Of a stretch of DNA of 39,208 bases, positions 8,226-16,186 are shown in pieces (position 1 is the first letter of the stretch; every line of letters starts with the position of its first letter). The stretch is from positions 1-39,208 of IMG/VR virus record IMGVR_UViG_3300033388_002023; one strand, written 5' to 3'. A model generated the notes under the pieces. The model saw only the letters and a program-made list of their open reading frames with translations, searched no databases and had not been told where the DNA came from. Source of the DNA: a virus. Position numbers and translations under genes: made by a program.

Positions 8226-8421
8226 CCTACAGGCCTGCTCTGGCATGACCTCAAGGGCTCAGCCACTCGAGGCGGCCGAGAAGCTGCTAGACGCCCACGC
8301 CGTCAAAACAACCATTAGCCGGACGTTCTGCGAGGGCGATGGGTTCGCCTTCTACAGCGAGAACAGCCGGTTCTACTCGTTTCGGTGCAAGGGTGGCGGG
8401 TATTTCTCGCTGCCTAAGTGA
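8191..8421 (+). CDS. Small lipoprotein, possible superinfection exclusion
   Basis: A 76-residue protein with a lipoprotein signal peptide: Met-Lys, a hydrophobic run, and a lipobox LQAC with Cys 16 as the lipidated residue. Position +2 is Ser, favouring outer-membrane sorting. The mature part has two more cysteines, in FCEG and FRCKG, which could form a disulfide. Small periplasm-facing lipoproteins carried as morons include T5 Llp and phi80/N15 Cor, which block the phage receptor. That analogy rests on size, location and lipidation only. A second ATG at 8188 is possible. The gene ends 7 bp before the convergent portal stop. Confidence 0.75.
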   Translation: MKTLMILIAAISLQACSGMTSRAQPLEAAEKLLDAHAVKTTISRTFCEGDGFAFYSENSRFYSFRCKGGGYFSLPK

Positions 8422-8428
8422 TAATCGA

Positions 8429-10534
8429 TTAGGCGCGACCAGCCATGGACGGCTGGGAAATCCTACCCATAAACCTCTCGCGCCTTGCCTGCTGCTCGCT
8501 GATCTGCTTGCCGAATACCTCGATCCGCTTCAGTTCGATCTCTGCCCCAGCCTTCTCGGCGCTAACCTGGGTATCCATGCGTTTGGTTTGCGAGTCGAAT
8601 GCATCGATCTGTGTGCCAGCCTGGTCGTTTTGGATATCGGCCTGCGCCTTCATCATCTGGCGCTCTTCGCTCATTAGCGCGGCTTGACCCTTCTTATCCT
8701 CAGCCATAGCGGCAACCATCATAGGATCAGGCTGTTGACTCTGCTGGGCATTGGCAACCATTTCCTTTTCTTCGTCGGTCTCGGGCTCTTTAACGCCCAT
8801 CATGATCAATTCACGGTTTGCGTATTCGCGCACGTCCTCGAGGTCAACGCCATCGGATAGCTTCAGGAGCTTGAGCAAGATCATTCGGCGGGCCGGGTCA
8901 GATGGGTCCATGGACTGGTATATCTGGGTCAGACGCTCGATTGTCTGCTCCCGCATTGACGCATAGGACGGGCCGATATCGGCATAGACATCGAACTCGG
9001 CGCCGGTCAGGTCATTGAGGGTTACCGCGTCGCCGGTTTCCCGATCGATAACGGTCTCCATTATCTGGACTTGTTTCTTCTGGCCGTCTGGCAGCGTTGT
9101 CATCATCTTGCGGGGGGAGTCGATCACCTCGCTAGCCATGGACGCGTAGACCACCCCGTCATGTCGGTGGGCGTGCTTAAGATTCTGCTGATAGACGATT
9201 GACTGCTGATCGAATCGCATCTGCAGGGCGTTAACGGCCTTGCCCGATAGGTCGGGGTCCGCTATGTCCTGGGGAATGCCTGGGTTTGCCACATCCTCAA
9301 CCGCTTGGCGGGACAGCTCGAGCGATGCCACCAAAGCTGTTGGGACGGTCTGCTCTGGCATAACTGCTACCGGACCGATCGGCAGCGCGGCCCCATTGGC
9401 GTCCTTACTTTCCTGCAACAGGTACGGGTAATTGTTATCGGCGCCGTTCTCTTCGTACATATGGGCAAACCGGCCAATCTGATCTTGGGTAAATATCGGC
9501 TTAGGACGAGGCGACCGGGAAACAATGTCAGCCAGGTAGGACATTTGGAAATTGCGCAGCCGCTGGGGATCTTTGGCTAGGCGAGTAACGCCCTCCCAAT
9601 GCTCTTCGCCCTCAATAAATGCCCGCTCGCCGTATGTCGGAATTACGGGGATATGCTCGCCAGGGATGATATCGGTGGATAGGATCTCGACACCGGACGC
9701 GGTGTATTTCGTGACCTGCCAGCGCTCTATGGTCTTCTCGCTGACAATCTCATAACCGGCGTCGAGCAGCTCGTCCTCCACTTCCTCAAGCCCGGTCTCG
9801 CGCACCATCAGCTCGGAACCAAAGGGATCTGCCAGGGTCAAGATTTTCTCTTTCACCTTCTCCTTGTGATAGAACGAAACGACGTAAATCTTGTTGCTTT
9901 CGGCGTACCACGGGAACGCATAGGACTGCTCTGGCCATTTGAAAGACTCGCCGTAATCCTCATCGCGCCCGGTTAGGTCTTTGACCAGCTTTGAATAGCC
10001 GTCCTCAGAGTAGGCGGTTAGGACTGACCAGTAGAGCCCATCGGACTTATCGGCAAGCTTTGCGTTGGGGTCTGGATAGGCGTTGTTGTTGGCTTCGTAG
10101 ATGGGCCGGCGCCGAATAACCTGCTTCTCATCGCCGATCCGGTTGGATTCGTATTCGGTGTATAGCTCCCAGGCGCCATACCCACACACCACAGCCTCGC
10201 CGGCCGCGTTGTCGAAGGCCTCGATTGACGTGTTTTCTCTGGATGTTGACCGGTATATCCCGTCAAGCAGATCGGCCCCGTCCTGCTCAGTCTCTCCCTT
10301 TGGGTCAAAATCAACCTGGACCGGATTGCCTCGAAGGTCCCCAAGGATCTGCCGGCCAGCCTTCCGAATTATGTTGAACTCCCCGCGGTACCCAAGGGAT
10401 GATTCGCCTAGTAGATTATCGTCCCACTGCGTCACCCAGTAGAACAGCTGATCGTCGGCCGCCTTCTGTCGGGTAACCTGATTGTGGGTATAGGCCTTGT
10501 CGTGCAGGTCTTGGAGGTCTTTTAGCTCTAGCAT
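8429..10534 (-). CDS. P22 gp1-like portal protein
   Basis: This protein of 701 residues (P22 portal 725) forms the 12-fold ring through which DNA enters and leaves the head. Family landmarks include an early segment on FYWVTQWDDNLL, then YRGEF, the strand IPGEHIPVIPTYGE, and near residue 590 the stretch MGVKEPETDEE. The last 90 residues are a Gln/Lys/Glu-rich helical barrel region. The start ATG shares a base with the large terminase stop. Order (terminase, portal, scaffold) is exactly that of P22. Confidence 0.95.
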   Translation of the reverse strand: MLELKDLQDLHDKAYTHNQVTRQKAADDQLFYWVTQWDDNLLGESSLGYRGEFNIIRKAGRQILGDLRGNPVQVDFDPKGETEQDGADLLDGIYRSTSRENTSIEAFDNAAGEAVVCGYGAWELYTEYESNRIGDEKQVIRRRPIYEANNNAYPDPNAKLADKSDGLYWSVLTAYSEDGYSKLVKDLTGRDEDYGESFKWPEQSYAFPWYAESNKIYVVSFYHKEKVKEKILTLADPFGSELMVRETGLEEVEDELLDAGYEIVSEKTIERWQVTKYTASGVEILSTDIIPGEHIPVIPTYGERAFIEGEEHWEGVTRLAKDPQRLRNFQMSYLADIVSRSPRPKPIFTQDQIGRFAHMYEENGADNNYPYLLQESKDANGAALPIGPVAVMPEQTVPTALVASLELSRQAVEDVANPGIPQDIADPDLSGKAVNALQMRFDQQSIVYQQNLKHAHRHDGVVYASMASEVIDSPRKMMTTLPDGQKKQVQIMETVIDRETGDAVTLNDLTGAEFDVYADIGPSYASMREQTIERLTQIYQSMDPSDPARRMILLKLLKLSDGVDLEDVREYANRELIMMGVKEPETDEEKEMVANAQQSQQPDPMMVAAMAEDKKGQAALMSEERQMMKAQADIQNDQAGTQIDAFDSQTKRMDTQVSAEKAGAEIELKRIEVFGKQISEQQARRERFMGRISQPSMAGRA

Positions 10535-11988
10535 TATCGCCTACCCATTGGGGTGATTGGTCGCGGCATAACTACAGGACGGGGCTTGTTTATGTCGCCT
10601 TTGCGCACACCGAAGCGGCGCATCATGTATGCACATCTTATAGCATCAAGCAAGTCGTCGCGAATCTTGACTATATTGCCCTTTTCGTCCCGGTGGTACT
10701 GCCTAATCTCATCCATCACATCAATCAGCCCGCGAAACACTTTGAATTGGCCGGCCCGCATCAGCTTCAAGATGCTGTATATTCCGTTTTCTACGGATAG
10801 CCCGCCCTCTGGCCACGTCGCATGCTCGGCCAGCATCTTGAACCCTGCATCATGATAGTGAGCCCTTTGCTGAACGGCGTTATCGCGCCCCTTCTCGTTC
10901 TGCAGCCCATCGTGCGGCCACGCCGTAGGGATCCCATTAGACCACTTTTTGGTGGCGCCCCAAGCGTCATTGGCTGATGCTTTGCTGGCCTTGTATGCCC
11001 GCGTTATGTAGATCGACCCGCTGTCCATATCCTCTACCATCTGGATATGGGCTTGAGGGTGGTCCCAACCAAAATCCATCCCATCAATCACATTCCAATG
11101 ATCTGGAATGTCGAATGGATCGCACAATATGAACTCGTCGCCGATGCCATAGATCCGACCGTGCCCCAGCATTGGATCGCCCTTGGTGCGCATATCGCGC
11201 TGATGCTCCGGGTACTGGGCCAGCATCCTCTTGGCCTTCTCTGGGGTGATGTGCGGCGCATCATCCCACCCTTTTTGCATAAAGAACTGAGCATCCGATG
11301 GAGTATCCATGAACTGAATTACCAAGTCGGTTCTACCGTTCTCTGGGGTGAAGGTGTAGATACCGCGACCGCCACGGCCTTTGTCGCCATTGATGGTCCT
11401 GGTTAAGACTTGAGGGCGTATCTTCTGGTCCTTGGGCTCTTCGTCGACATGAAACCAATCAACAACGTCACCCATGATGGCGTGGTGCCCCTGGGAGTAG
11501 CTCCAAAACTGAATGGCCGCTACCCCGCCCACATGCTTGACTCTTACCGTTCGCATGGCGTTGGGTGTGCCTGTCGCGCTTTCCCAGTTGATTATTTTGT
11601 CTTTTGGAACTAGCCCGCCTTCGAACTCGCCACCGGTGAACGCTCCGAATAGGGCGGTCTGTAGAAGATCGCGGGTCTTCTCCATCGAGAAGCCAAGGCC
11701 CCAGCACAGTGGGGGGAATTCGAATTTATGCCCCTCCCAATTGTCTGGGTAGTCACCAAGGAGATGAATGGCGTCGATATCCGTGCCGGTGTAAGTCTTA
11801 CCGATCTGGTTGGCAGCACATAGGCAGCATTCGTAATAGGATGCCGTGGCGGCGGCAAACTCACGCTGCCAGGGGTAAAACGAATCAAAGACGGTCTTGT
11901 AAAGGACCGCCTTCTTTTTCTCCTCTTTGGCCTCGAGGAGCTGTAGGAGCTCTACCTTCTCGTCACGATCAAGGCTAGCCAGATCCAT
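10534..11988 (-). CDS. terL: Terminase large subunit
   Basis: This is the ATP-driven DNA packaging motor and nuclease, 484 residues. The ATPase domain has a Walker A at residues 59-65 (ANQIGKT) and a Walker B with acidic pair at 182-183 (FHVDEEP). The RNase H-like nuclease domain shows an Asp in MDFG at about 305 and a second acidic cluster in RDDLLDAIR near 444. The start overlaps the small terminase stop by 14 bp. Length and motifs are those of headful P22-type terminases. Confidence 0.95.
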   Translation of the reverse strand: MDLASLDRDEKVELLQLLEAKEEKKKAVLYKTVFDSFYPWQREFAAATASYYECCLCAANQIGKTYTGTDIDAIHLLGDYPDNWEGHKFEFPPLCWGLGFSMEKTRDLLQTALFGAFTGGEFEGGLVPKDKIINWESATGTPNAMRTVRVKHVGGVAAIQFWSYSQGHHAIMGDVVDWFHVDEEPKDQKIRPQVLTRTINGDKGRGGRGIYTFTPENGRTDLVIQFMDTPSDAQFFMQKGWDDAPHITPEKAKRMLAQYPEHQRDMRTKGDPMLGHGRIYGIGDEFILCDPFDIPDHWNVIDGMDFGWDHPQAHIQMVEDMDSGSIYITRAYKASKASANDAWGATKKWSNGIPTAWPHDGLQNEKGRDNAVQQRAHYHDAGFKMLAEHATWPEGGLSVENGIYSILKLMRAGQFKVFRGLIDVMDEIRQYHRDEKGNIVKIRDDLLDAIRCAYMMRRFGVRKGDINKPRPVVMPRPITPMGRR

Positions 11989-12553
11989 TAGTGATGGCCT
12001 TTATCCTGCGGTCAATCTCATCCTCTGACACATCGGTATAATCAACCTTCCCGCTATGTTCGAATTTCTTAGCAGCTTCCCAGCCCTGCATGGTGGATAT
12101 CTGTTTGATTGCTCCATTGGCGTCGTAGAGCTCTATCTTGGGGCCTTTGCTTGTCATGGTGACTGACTTGATACAGGCCGCCACCTCGGGCTTGATGTCC
12201 TTGCTATCCTTGATTGTCCAGACGGTCTGCATCTTCTTCTCGCCGTCAGCGGTGGCGATCTCGACCAGCTCGAAATTACACACATCGGTGATCTTGATCC
12301 TTGCCGACAGCGTGAGGCGTTCCAATGCCTCCTCTCTACTCATGATCGCGTCGCTTGTGTCTTTTTCGGCGGCTTTCTTGATGGGTAGCGCGATCCTAGC
12401 ATCCTTCTCAAGCTTGTTTGCGGCCAACCCTCTAGCTTTGGCGCTACCCTTCCAGCCTGGGTACGCCCCCCTATGAGCGTCAATAGGGCCAAGCCCCTTA
12501 ATTCTGAGGTTCTTGTACTTCTCCTGCTTAGGGGTGAGCTTTCTGGCTTTCAT
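11975..12553 (-). CDS. terS: Terminase small subunit
   Basis: This protein of 192 residues probably recognises the pac site and recruits the large subunit. The N-terminus (LTPKQEKY then an alanine-rich helix pair) fits the Terminase_2-type helix-turn-helix DNA-binding start. A central helical oligomerisation segment follows, then a charged C-terminal tail for contact with the large subunit. ATG 12553 overlaps the preceding stop (ATGA). In P22 pac lies inside this gene, so the packaging start is probably within this interval. Confidence 0.88.
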   Translation of the reverse strand: MKARKLTPKQEKYKNLRIKGLGPIDAHRGAYPGWKGSAKARGLAANKLEKDARIALPIKKAAEKDTSDAIMSREEALERLTLSARIKITDVCNFELVEIATADGEKKMQTVWTIKDSKDIKPEVAACIKSVTMTSKGPKIELYDANGAIKQISTMQGWEAAKKFEHSGKVDYTDVSEDEIDRRIKAITNGSG

Positions 12554-12789
12554 TCGTCAATTAAACCCATGATTGTCGGGGCCATAAGAAACGTCTTGCC
12601 CCATTCCATATTCCATAAAGCATCAGACGCCGCCGCTCTATCGTTGTCGCTACCGAGCTGATACAGGTTTCCGCCAGTGATAACCGTACAGTTATCCGGC
12701 TGAATTTCCCCCGATTCGATTTGATCGGCTATGTGACGCAGGGTCGCGGGCACATCCATGCTGCCAGCCATTGGGACCACCTCGCCCAT
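12550..12789 (-). CDS. Small conserved-looking protein before terminase
   Basis: A 79-residue soluble protein of unknown function. The middle (TLRHIADQIESGEI) is a helix followed by strands; no metal or membrane motif. I chose ATG 12789, which overlaps the upstream stop as TGATG; a GTG one codon earlier is possible. Its own stop overlaps the small terminase start, so translation of the two is coupled. Confidence 0.7.
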   Translation of the reverse strand: MGEVVPMAGSMDVPATLRHIADQIESGEIQPDNCTVITGGNLYQLGSDNDRAAASDALWNMEWGKTFLMAPTIMGLIDE

Positions 12790-12986
12790 CACTGCACCAT
12801 AAGGACTTTGAACCCGTCCCCCTTTAGCGCCTTAATCAGCTTTGCCCTGGCTCTGCTCGCCGATTGCTGATCTTCGGCCTCGTATCCCTTGGACTTCAGA
12901 CCATGCTCCAGCGACTTGATGGACGCCATAAACCCCCACTTTCCAGCGGAGACCGAGCCGACCACTTTGGATACCGTGGCGATCAT
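12789..12986 (-). CDS. Small basic protein downstream of the lysis genes
   Basis: A 65-residue protein, Lys and Ala rich, with a helical middle and a possible nucleic-acid-binding character. It is joined to both neighbours by start/stop overlaps (the upstream gene's stop covers its ATG). No family recognised. Confidence 0.65.
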   Translation of the reverse strand: MIATVSKVVGSVSAGKWGFMASIKSLEHGLKSKGYEAEDQQSASRARAKLIKALKGDGFKVLMVQ

Positions 12987-13249
12987 GGCGCATCCTCTTT
13001 TCGCCTGTCCTCATTGGCCAGCCTGACCTTTGTTAATTGCATATCCAGATAGGCCTTGTAGAACAGGAAAATCATATACAGCAGGGCCACGACACTTGTG
13101 ATCGTCGGGATCGCTCCAGCAAAGGCTGCGAAAAAGCCGACCCCCCAGTTAATTATGTGCTTTAGCTTATCGGTCGCCACTGATTCAACGATGACGTTGG
13201 TCACTTCGCCCATTGTTATTGTTTCCCGGTTATCGGCTATTGTGGCCAT
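12983..13249 (-). CDS. Membrane protein, possible holin or antiholin
   Basis: An 88-residue protein with about 35 soluble N-terminal residues, a hydrophobic block at roughly 36-70 that can form one long or two close membrane helices, and a highly charged C-terminal tail (KVRLANEDRRKED). Charged tail plus location right after the spanins fit a holin-class protein. ATG 13249 has an AGGTGA ribosome site; GTG at 13261 is the alternative. A second membrane protein precedes the spanins, so which one is the holin is unresolved. Confidence 0.65.
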   Translation of the reverse strand: MATIADNRETITMGEVTNVIVESVATDKLKHIINWGVGFFAAFAGAIPTITSVVALLYMIFLFYKAYLDMQLTKVRLANEDRRKEDAP

Positions 13250-13261
13250 GATATCACTCAC

Positions 13262-13768
13262 CTATAGATTTCCAATGTCAGACGCAGGTTTGGCGCCAAC
13301 CCGGGTGAAATATTCTATGAGGGATTCTATTTTGGCGTCGCAGGCTCTGAAAGCTGTGATTCCTTCGACTGCGTATTTCCCAACATCGGTCCAGAGTATT
13401 TGAGGGCCGGTTCCTTCACCCTTGTCAAAAGCTCCATCGGGGGCAGGATGTGAATATATTTGATTTCCTTCGGACATATTAACGAGCAACCAAGCAAGCC
13501 TTGGGTCATTGATAGCAGTACGAGCGCACCGATCAAGGTTGTCTTTTTCATAAATTCCCCACGCCATGTTTAGTGTTTTGAGCTGGTCGACCAGATACTT
13601 GTTGGCCCGCTTGTGTGATGCCATAGTTATCGATTCAGCCGTCACTGATGTGGACAGGGCCTCGATTGCCGCGTCTTTGGCTGCCACGTCGTAATGGCGC
13701 ATGCCGGCGTAATATCCCATGCACGCGACCACGATTAGAGCAAAGATTATACCGGCTGCGGCCCTCAT
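13262..13768 (-). CDS. Rz: Rz-like inner-membrane spanin
   Basis: A 168-residue protein with an N-terminal signal anchor (about residues 3-24) and a periplasmic helical domain. Spanins fuse inner and outer membrane in the last step of lysis of Gram-negative hosts. Identification comes from the anchor, its place after endolysin and holin, and above all a complete lipoprotein gene nested in another frame (13327-13551), the classic Rz/Rz1 layout. The start overlaps the upstream holin stop (ATGA). The C-terminal part is less regular than in lambda Rz. Confidence 0.75.
   Translation of the reverse strand: MRAAAGIIFALIVVACMGYYAGMRHYDVAAKDAAIEALSTSVTAESITMASHKRANKYLVDQLKTLNMAWGIYEKDNLDRCARTAINDPRLAWLLVNMSEGNQIYSHPAPDGAFDKGEGTGPQILWTDVGKYAVEGITAFRACDAKIESLIEYFTRVGAKPASDIGNL
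13327..13551 (-). CDS. Rz1: Rz1-like outer-membrane spanin nested in Rz
   Basis: A 74-residue lipoprotein wholly inside the Rz gene in another frame. The signal peptide has two lysines, a hydrophobic stretch, and lipobox LLGC with Cys 22. The mature part is short and contains several prolines, milder than the proline-rich lambda Rz1. ATG 13551 has a GGGGAA site 5 bases upstream. A full lipoprotein signal in the alternative frame of a signal-anchor lysis gene is hard to explain by chance. Confidence 0.82.
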   Translation of the reverse strand: MKKTTLIGALVLLSMTQGLLGCSLICPKEIKYIHILPPMELLTRVKEPALKYSGPMLGNTQSKESQLSEPATPK

Positions 13769-13962
13769 TCCGGCTTGCCGCTATCAACGTAGAACTTGAA
13801 ATAGCCCCCAGATGTCGCCAATACCCCCGTTGCAAAGCCTGATTGCCCGTTTGTTGGAACAGGCAGGCCGATGTACCACATGTACACCTCTATGCACATC
13901 CAGATGTACAGGAAGGCGAACAGGCGGGGGAATATCCGGTTATCGTCAATCCACTGTTTCAC
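13765..13962 (-). CDS. Holin-like membrane protein
   Basis: A 65-residue protein starting with GTG 13962, which overlaps the endolysin stop as GTGA and has GGAAGG just upstream. The N-terminus is MKQWIDDNRIFPR, then a strongly hydrophobic helix over roughly residues 14-34 rich in aromatic residues, and a weaker hydrophobic stretch at 44-58. Size, topology and direct coupling to the endolysin gene indicate the holin that times lysis. Confidence 0.75.
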   Translation of the reverse strand: MKQWIDDNRIFPRLFAFLYIWMCIEVYMWYIGLPVPTNGQSGFATGVLATSGGYFKFYVDSGKPE

Positions 13963-14378
13963 AGCATACCTTCCACAAGCGCCGGGATATTGATGCACGG
14001 GCAGTCTTTCTTGCTCACCTCATTGTGCCCCATCACGTTCCTGGCTGGCACGTCATAGGCTGCCATCATTGACGTGAGAATGTTTTTCAGCGCCTCGTAT
14101 TGCTTGAACGTGAAATTGGCCTCTGGCTCGCCTGACTCGCTCATGCCGCCAACAAGGGCAATCCCTATGCTATTGGCGTTGTGGCCCTTGGCGTGCGCTC
14201 CTGCGTCGGCCAGTGGCCTGCCTCCGTCCATTTCGCCATCACGACGAATGATGACGTGATAGCCGATATCATCCCACCCGTTTTCATCCACATGCCACTT
14301 GCGGACCTCTGCGGCGCCGATGTCCATGTCTGACTTGGTATATGTGCAATGAATGATGATGCTGTTGATTTCGCGCAT
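13959..14378 (-). CDS. Endolysin, T7-lysozyme-like Zn amidase
   Basis: N-acetylmuramoyl-L-alanine amidase (Amidase_2) that cuts the bond between sugar and peptide in peptidoglycan; 139 residues. By alignment to T7 lysozyme the zinc ligands are His 10, His 118 and Cys 126; Tyr 40 and Lys 124 match the T7 active-site residues. The block IGYHVIIRRDG and the stretch GAHAKGHNANSIG are typical of the family. ATG 14378 is chosen because AGGAGG lies 5 bases upstream. No signal peptide, so it needs the holin to reach the wall. Confidence 0.95.
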   Translation of the reverse strand: MREINSIIIHCTYTKSDMDIGAAEVRKWHVDENGWDDIGYHVIIRRDGEMDGGRPLADAGAHAKGHNANSIGIALVGGMSESGEPEANFTFKQYEALKNILTSMMAAYDVPARNVMGHNEVSKKDCPCINIPALVEGML

Positions 14379-14415
14379 GAATTCCTCCTGCCCCAATTTT
14401 ACGCCATACCCCAGC

Positions 14416-14430
14416 CCCGCACAATGCGGG
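14416..14430. repeat. Copy 1 of a 15-base perfect hairpin
   Basis: CCCGCACAATGCGGG, 6-bp stem and 3-base loop, occurs here just after the stop of the first deoxyribosyltransferase-like gene and again at 15191-15205. This copy has no T-tract on either strand, so it is not a clear terminator. Confidence 0.8.
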
Positions 14431-14431
14431 A

Positions 14432-14833
14432 TTATGGCTTGAATGCGTAATTGATAACTCTGCTCGTCCTGTGCAGGTCATCATCGATATATGCAATCCC
14501 ACCGTGTTTTCCCACCATGTTAACCACGGCCTGAAGCGATTTCACCTGTGCATCGCTGAAGCCTTCAGGCATAACATGAAAAATGACCTGTTTCCCTGCA
14601 GTCATTGCGGATTCAATCGCCTCGGCAATGCTGAATGTACCGGTCATGGCGCTGGTGATCACATAGAGGTGGATATTGCAGACATCGGACTTTTGCCGCT
14701 CCTCTTCAGCCTGGCATTCTGGCGTCCAGTCATCAACTACCGGGTTGAAATACTCAACTTGAAGCACCAACACAAGGCTGTCTCGCCATGTTGATTCGTT
14801 ACAGGTGCCGCCTAAAAATACTTTATTACTCAC
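14432..14833 (-). CDS. Nucleoside 2-deoxyribosyltransferase-like protein, copy A
   Basis: A 133-residue Rossmann-like protein. It begins with a strand and glycine turn (KVFLGGTCNESTWR), then FNPVVDDW, and a helix starting TGTFSIAEAIESA whose Glu 71 sits where deoxyribosyltransferases place their catalytic glutamate. This fits the small Nuc_deoxyrib_tr2-type family, which acts on N-glycosidic bonds of deoxynucleosides; the real substrate is unknown. GTG 14833 is chosen on a GGAGAGAG site upstream. A close paralog lies at 18570-18977. Confidence 0.78.
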   Translation of the reverse strand: MSNKVFLGGTCNESTWRDSLVLVLQVEYFNPVVDDWTPECQAEEERQKSDVCNIHLYVITSAMTGTFSIAEAIESAMTAGKQVIFHVMPEGFSDAQVKSLQAVVNMVGKHGGIAYIDDDLHRTSRVINYAFKP

Positions 14834-15176
14834 AATCTCTCTCCTCAGTACGGTTGATCCTGTCAAGTTCGGCTGCAATCAATGCACCAGCGATAACCAG
14901 CCGGCGCTTTTCGTCGTGGATTCTGCGATTATCCCAGGCGTTGAGCTTGATAGGCACCATGTCGTCCACTATGGTTTTCCACGGCCAAGGGTCTGTATGA
15001 ATTTCAACACCCTCCCAATTCTTTGTTCTTTCGTACAGGTTCACCGGTGCCGCATATAGGGCAGCCACCATTGCCATCGATGCGTCCGTGTGGGCGTCGT
15101 CATGCTCTGGCGTCCAGCCTTCTTCATTTACCTGCCGATGCCGCTCGTCGGCTATCAGTTCAATTCCGGTTTTCAT
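14826..15176 (-). CDS. Conserved phage protein with WTPEHDD motif
   Basis: A 116-residue protein of a widespread phage family of unknown function. Hallmarks are ELIADERHRQ at the start, WTPEHDD with a following His near residue 30, a WPW motif near 66 and a C-terminal helix (LVIAGALIAAELDR). The His/Asp cluster suggests a metal or nucleotide site, but no activity is established to my knowledge. It overlaps the deoxyribosyltransferase start by 8 bp, so the two are translated together. Confidence 0.8.
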   Translation of the reverse strand: MKTGIELIADERHRQVNEEGWTPEHDDAHTDASMAMVAALYAAPVNLYERTKNWEGVEIHTDPWPWKTIVDDMVPIKLNAWDNRRIHDEKRRLVIAGALIAAELDRINRTEERDCE

Positions 15177-15190
15177 AATTCATCTCCCGG

Positions 15191-15215
15191 CCCGCACAAT
15201 GCGGGGCTTTTTATT
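15191..15215 (+). terminator. Rightward-pointing terminator (copy 2 of the 15-base hairpin)
   Basis: The hairpin CCCGCACAATGCGGG is followed here by GCTTTTTATT on the plus strand, giving an intrinsic terminator opposite to the surrounding leftward genes. On the minus strand there is no T-tract after the stem. Confidence 0.7.
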
Positions 15216-15222
15216 GGATATT

Positions 15223-15251
15223 CGAACTATTAGGGATTTCCTAATGGTTCG
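15223..15251. promoter_or_regulatory. Inverted repeat, possible operator or hairpin
   Basis: CGAACTATTAGG and CCTAATGGTTCG match in 11 of 12 positions around a 5-base centre, in the gap between two leftward genes. It is AT-rich and symmetrical like a protein-binding site; an mRNA hairpin is the alternative. Confidence 0.55.
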
Positions 15252-15262
15252 CTTTGCAAAGG

Positions 15263-15475
15263 CTAGGCGTCATTGATTAGATCCGCCAATATGTCGTAGT
15301 TGTCGCCGTTTTCTAAAGCCCCTTCCATTGCCAGACCGATCCCGATCACCAACCGATCGCGATCTTTTGCAGCATCAACCAGCGTTTTAACGGCCTGTAC
15401 ATATTCCGCGTCATCGCCTAGGTCGCTGTTTAGCGCAACCTGCATTAATTTATTACCCGCCTGCTGAATAGACAA
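15263..15475 (-). CDS. Small helical protein
   Basis: A 70-residue helical protein, acidic at the end, without recognised motif. I chose TTG 15475 because GAGGAG lies 7 bases upstream; the frame is open to a GTG at 15499 but that start has no ribosome site. It belongs to the run of small leftward early-type genes. Confidence 0.6.
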   Translation of the reverse strand: MSIQQAGNKLMQVALNSDLGDDAEYVQAVKTLVDAAKDRDRLVIGIGLAMEGALENGDNYDILADLINDA

Positions 15476-15501
15476 AATCCAACTCCTCAATAAGTACACG
15501 T

Positions 15502-15792
15502 CTAACTAAAAATTCTTGGTGGGTTATTGACGCATATATCCTTACGGTCTTTGCATTCACGGAAGAACCTGCAATTATCAAATACACGCCCTGCATGCTC
15601 CGCCCTATCAAAGCAGGACGGAACCTCATCGACTACATTCACATGCCGGCTGTCGTGCTCAATCTTGCACTCGTCACTATGCCCAACGCCACACACGGCA
15701 CGACAATTCTCGCCTTTGCAGCGTGCAAACTTATCGGCAGCCCTGCTAAACTGTGCAACTATATTATCCATTTCATCAAATATTGTGTGCAT
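15502..15792 (-). CDS. Cysteine-rich small protein
   Basis: A 96-residue protein with eight cysteines (at CKGENC, VCGVGHSDEC, then SC, NC, EC and IC) and several histidines, arranged in loose pairs that could bind zinc or iron-sulphur. AAGGAA precedes the ATG. No known family; function unknown. Confidence 0.65.
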   Translation of the reverse strand: MHTIFDEMDNIVAQFSRAADKFARCKGENCRAVCGVGHSDECKIEHDSRHVNVVDEVPSCFDRAEHAGRVFDNCRFFRECKDRKDICVNNPPRIFS

Positions 15793-15803
15793 GCGTTTTT
15801 CCT

Positions 15804-15944
15804 TCAGCTTTTTGCCTGCGTCCGATACCAGAGCACGTAATTTATAGCGCTCAGGTCTATATGGGTATCTTCGGTATCCAGCCCCAATTCAATAAGGAGC
15901 AATAACCGCGATCTTTCCTTGTGCAATTCTGCCGTTCTGGTCAC
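15804..15944 (-). CDS. 46-residue protein
   Basis: A complete small frame from GTG 15944 with a GGGGGAAA ribosome site. The product is basic at the start, then a leucine run (RSRLLLLIELGLD) and a short amphipathic end. It fills what would otherwise be a 165-bp gap and ends just before the next gene's ribosome site. Function unknown. Confidence 0.6.
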   Translation of the reverse strand: MTRTAELHKERSRLLLLIELGLDTEDTHIDLSAINYVLWYRTQAKS

Positions 15945-15959
15945 TGCGTTTCCCCCTGG

Positions 15960-16172
15960 TTAAAATCTCTTCAATTGACACAAAGCACCGACGGCGCTAT
16001 CGACCCTTATGCGCTGGACGTTAGGCGCCACCAGCTCACAGCGATTGATGGCGAATATAGCCTCATTGATCACGTCGTTTCGACTAATGATGTGCTGTCT
16101 CATCTGGGTAAATACCTGCGATGCGCTCAGTTCATTGCATGCGATCTTGTGCTCGATCTCGTCTAATTCCAT
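15960..16172 (-). CDS. Small protein, unknown
   Basis: 70 residues from ATG 16172 (GTG 16199 also open). The product is helical, with a repeated acidic/hydrophobic pattern that may be a short coiled coil. The stop of the upstream zinc-ribbon gene lies just before it. No family recognised. Confidence 0.6.
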   Translation of the reverse strand: MELDEIEHKIACNELSASQVFTQMRQHIISRNDVINEAIFAINRCELVAPNVQRIRVDSAVGALCQLKRF

Positions 16173-16186
16173 GGTCCCGTTTTCCC

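Noticed and set aside
8440-8457. Hairpin CCAGCC/GGCTGG as moron terminator
   Set aside because: No T-tract follows on the plus strand and it lies within the portal gene's last codons; could still act weakly.
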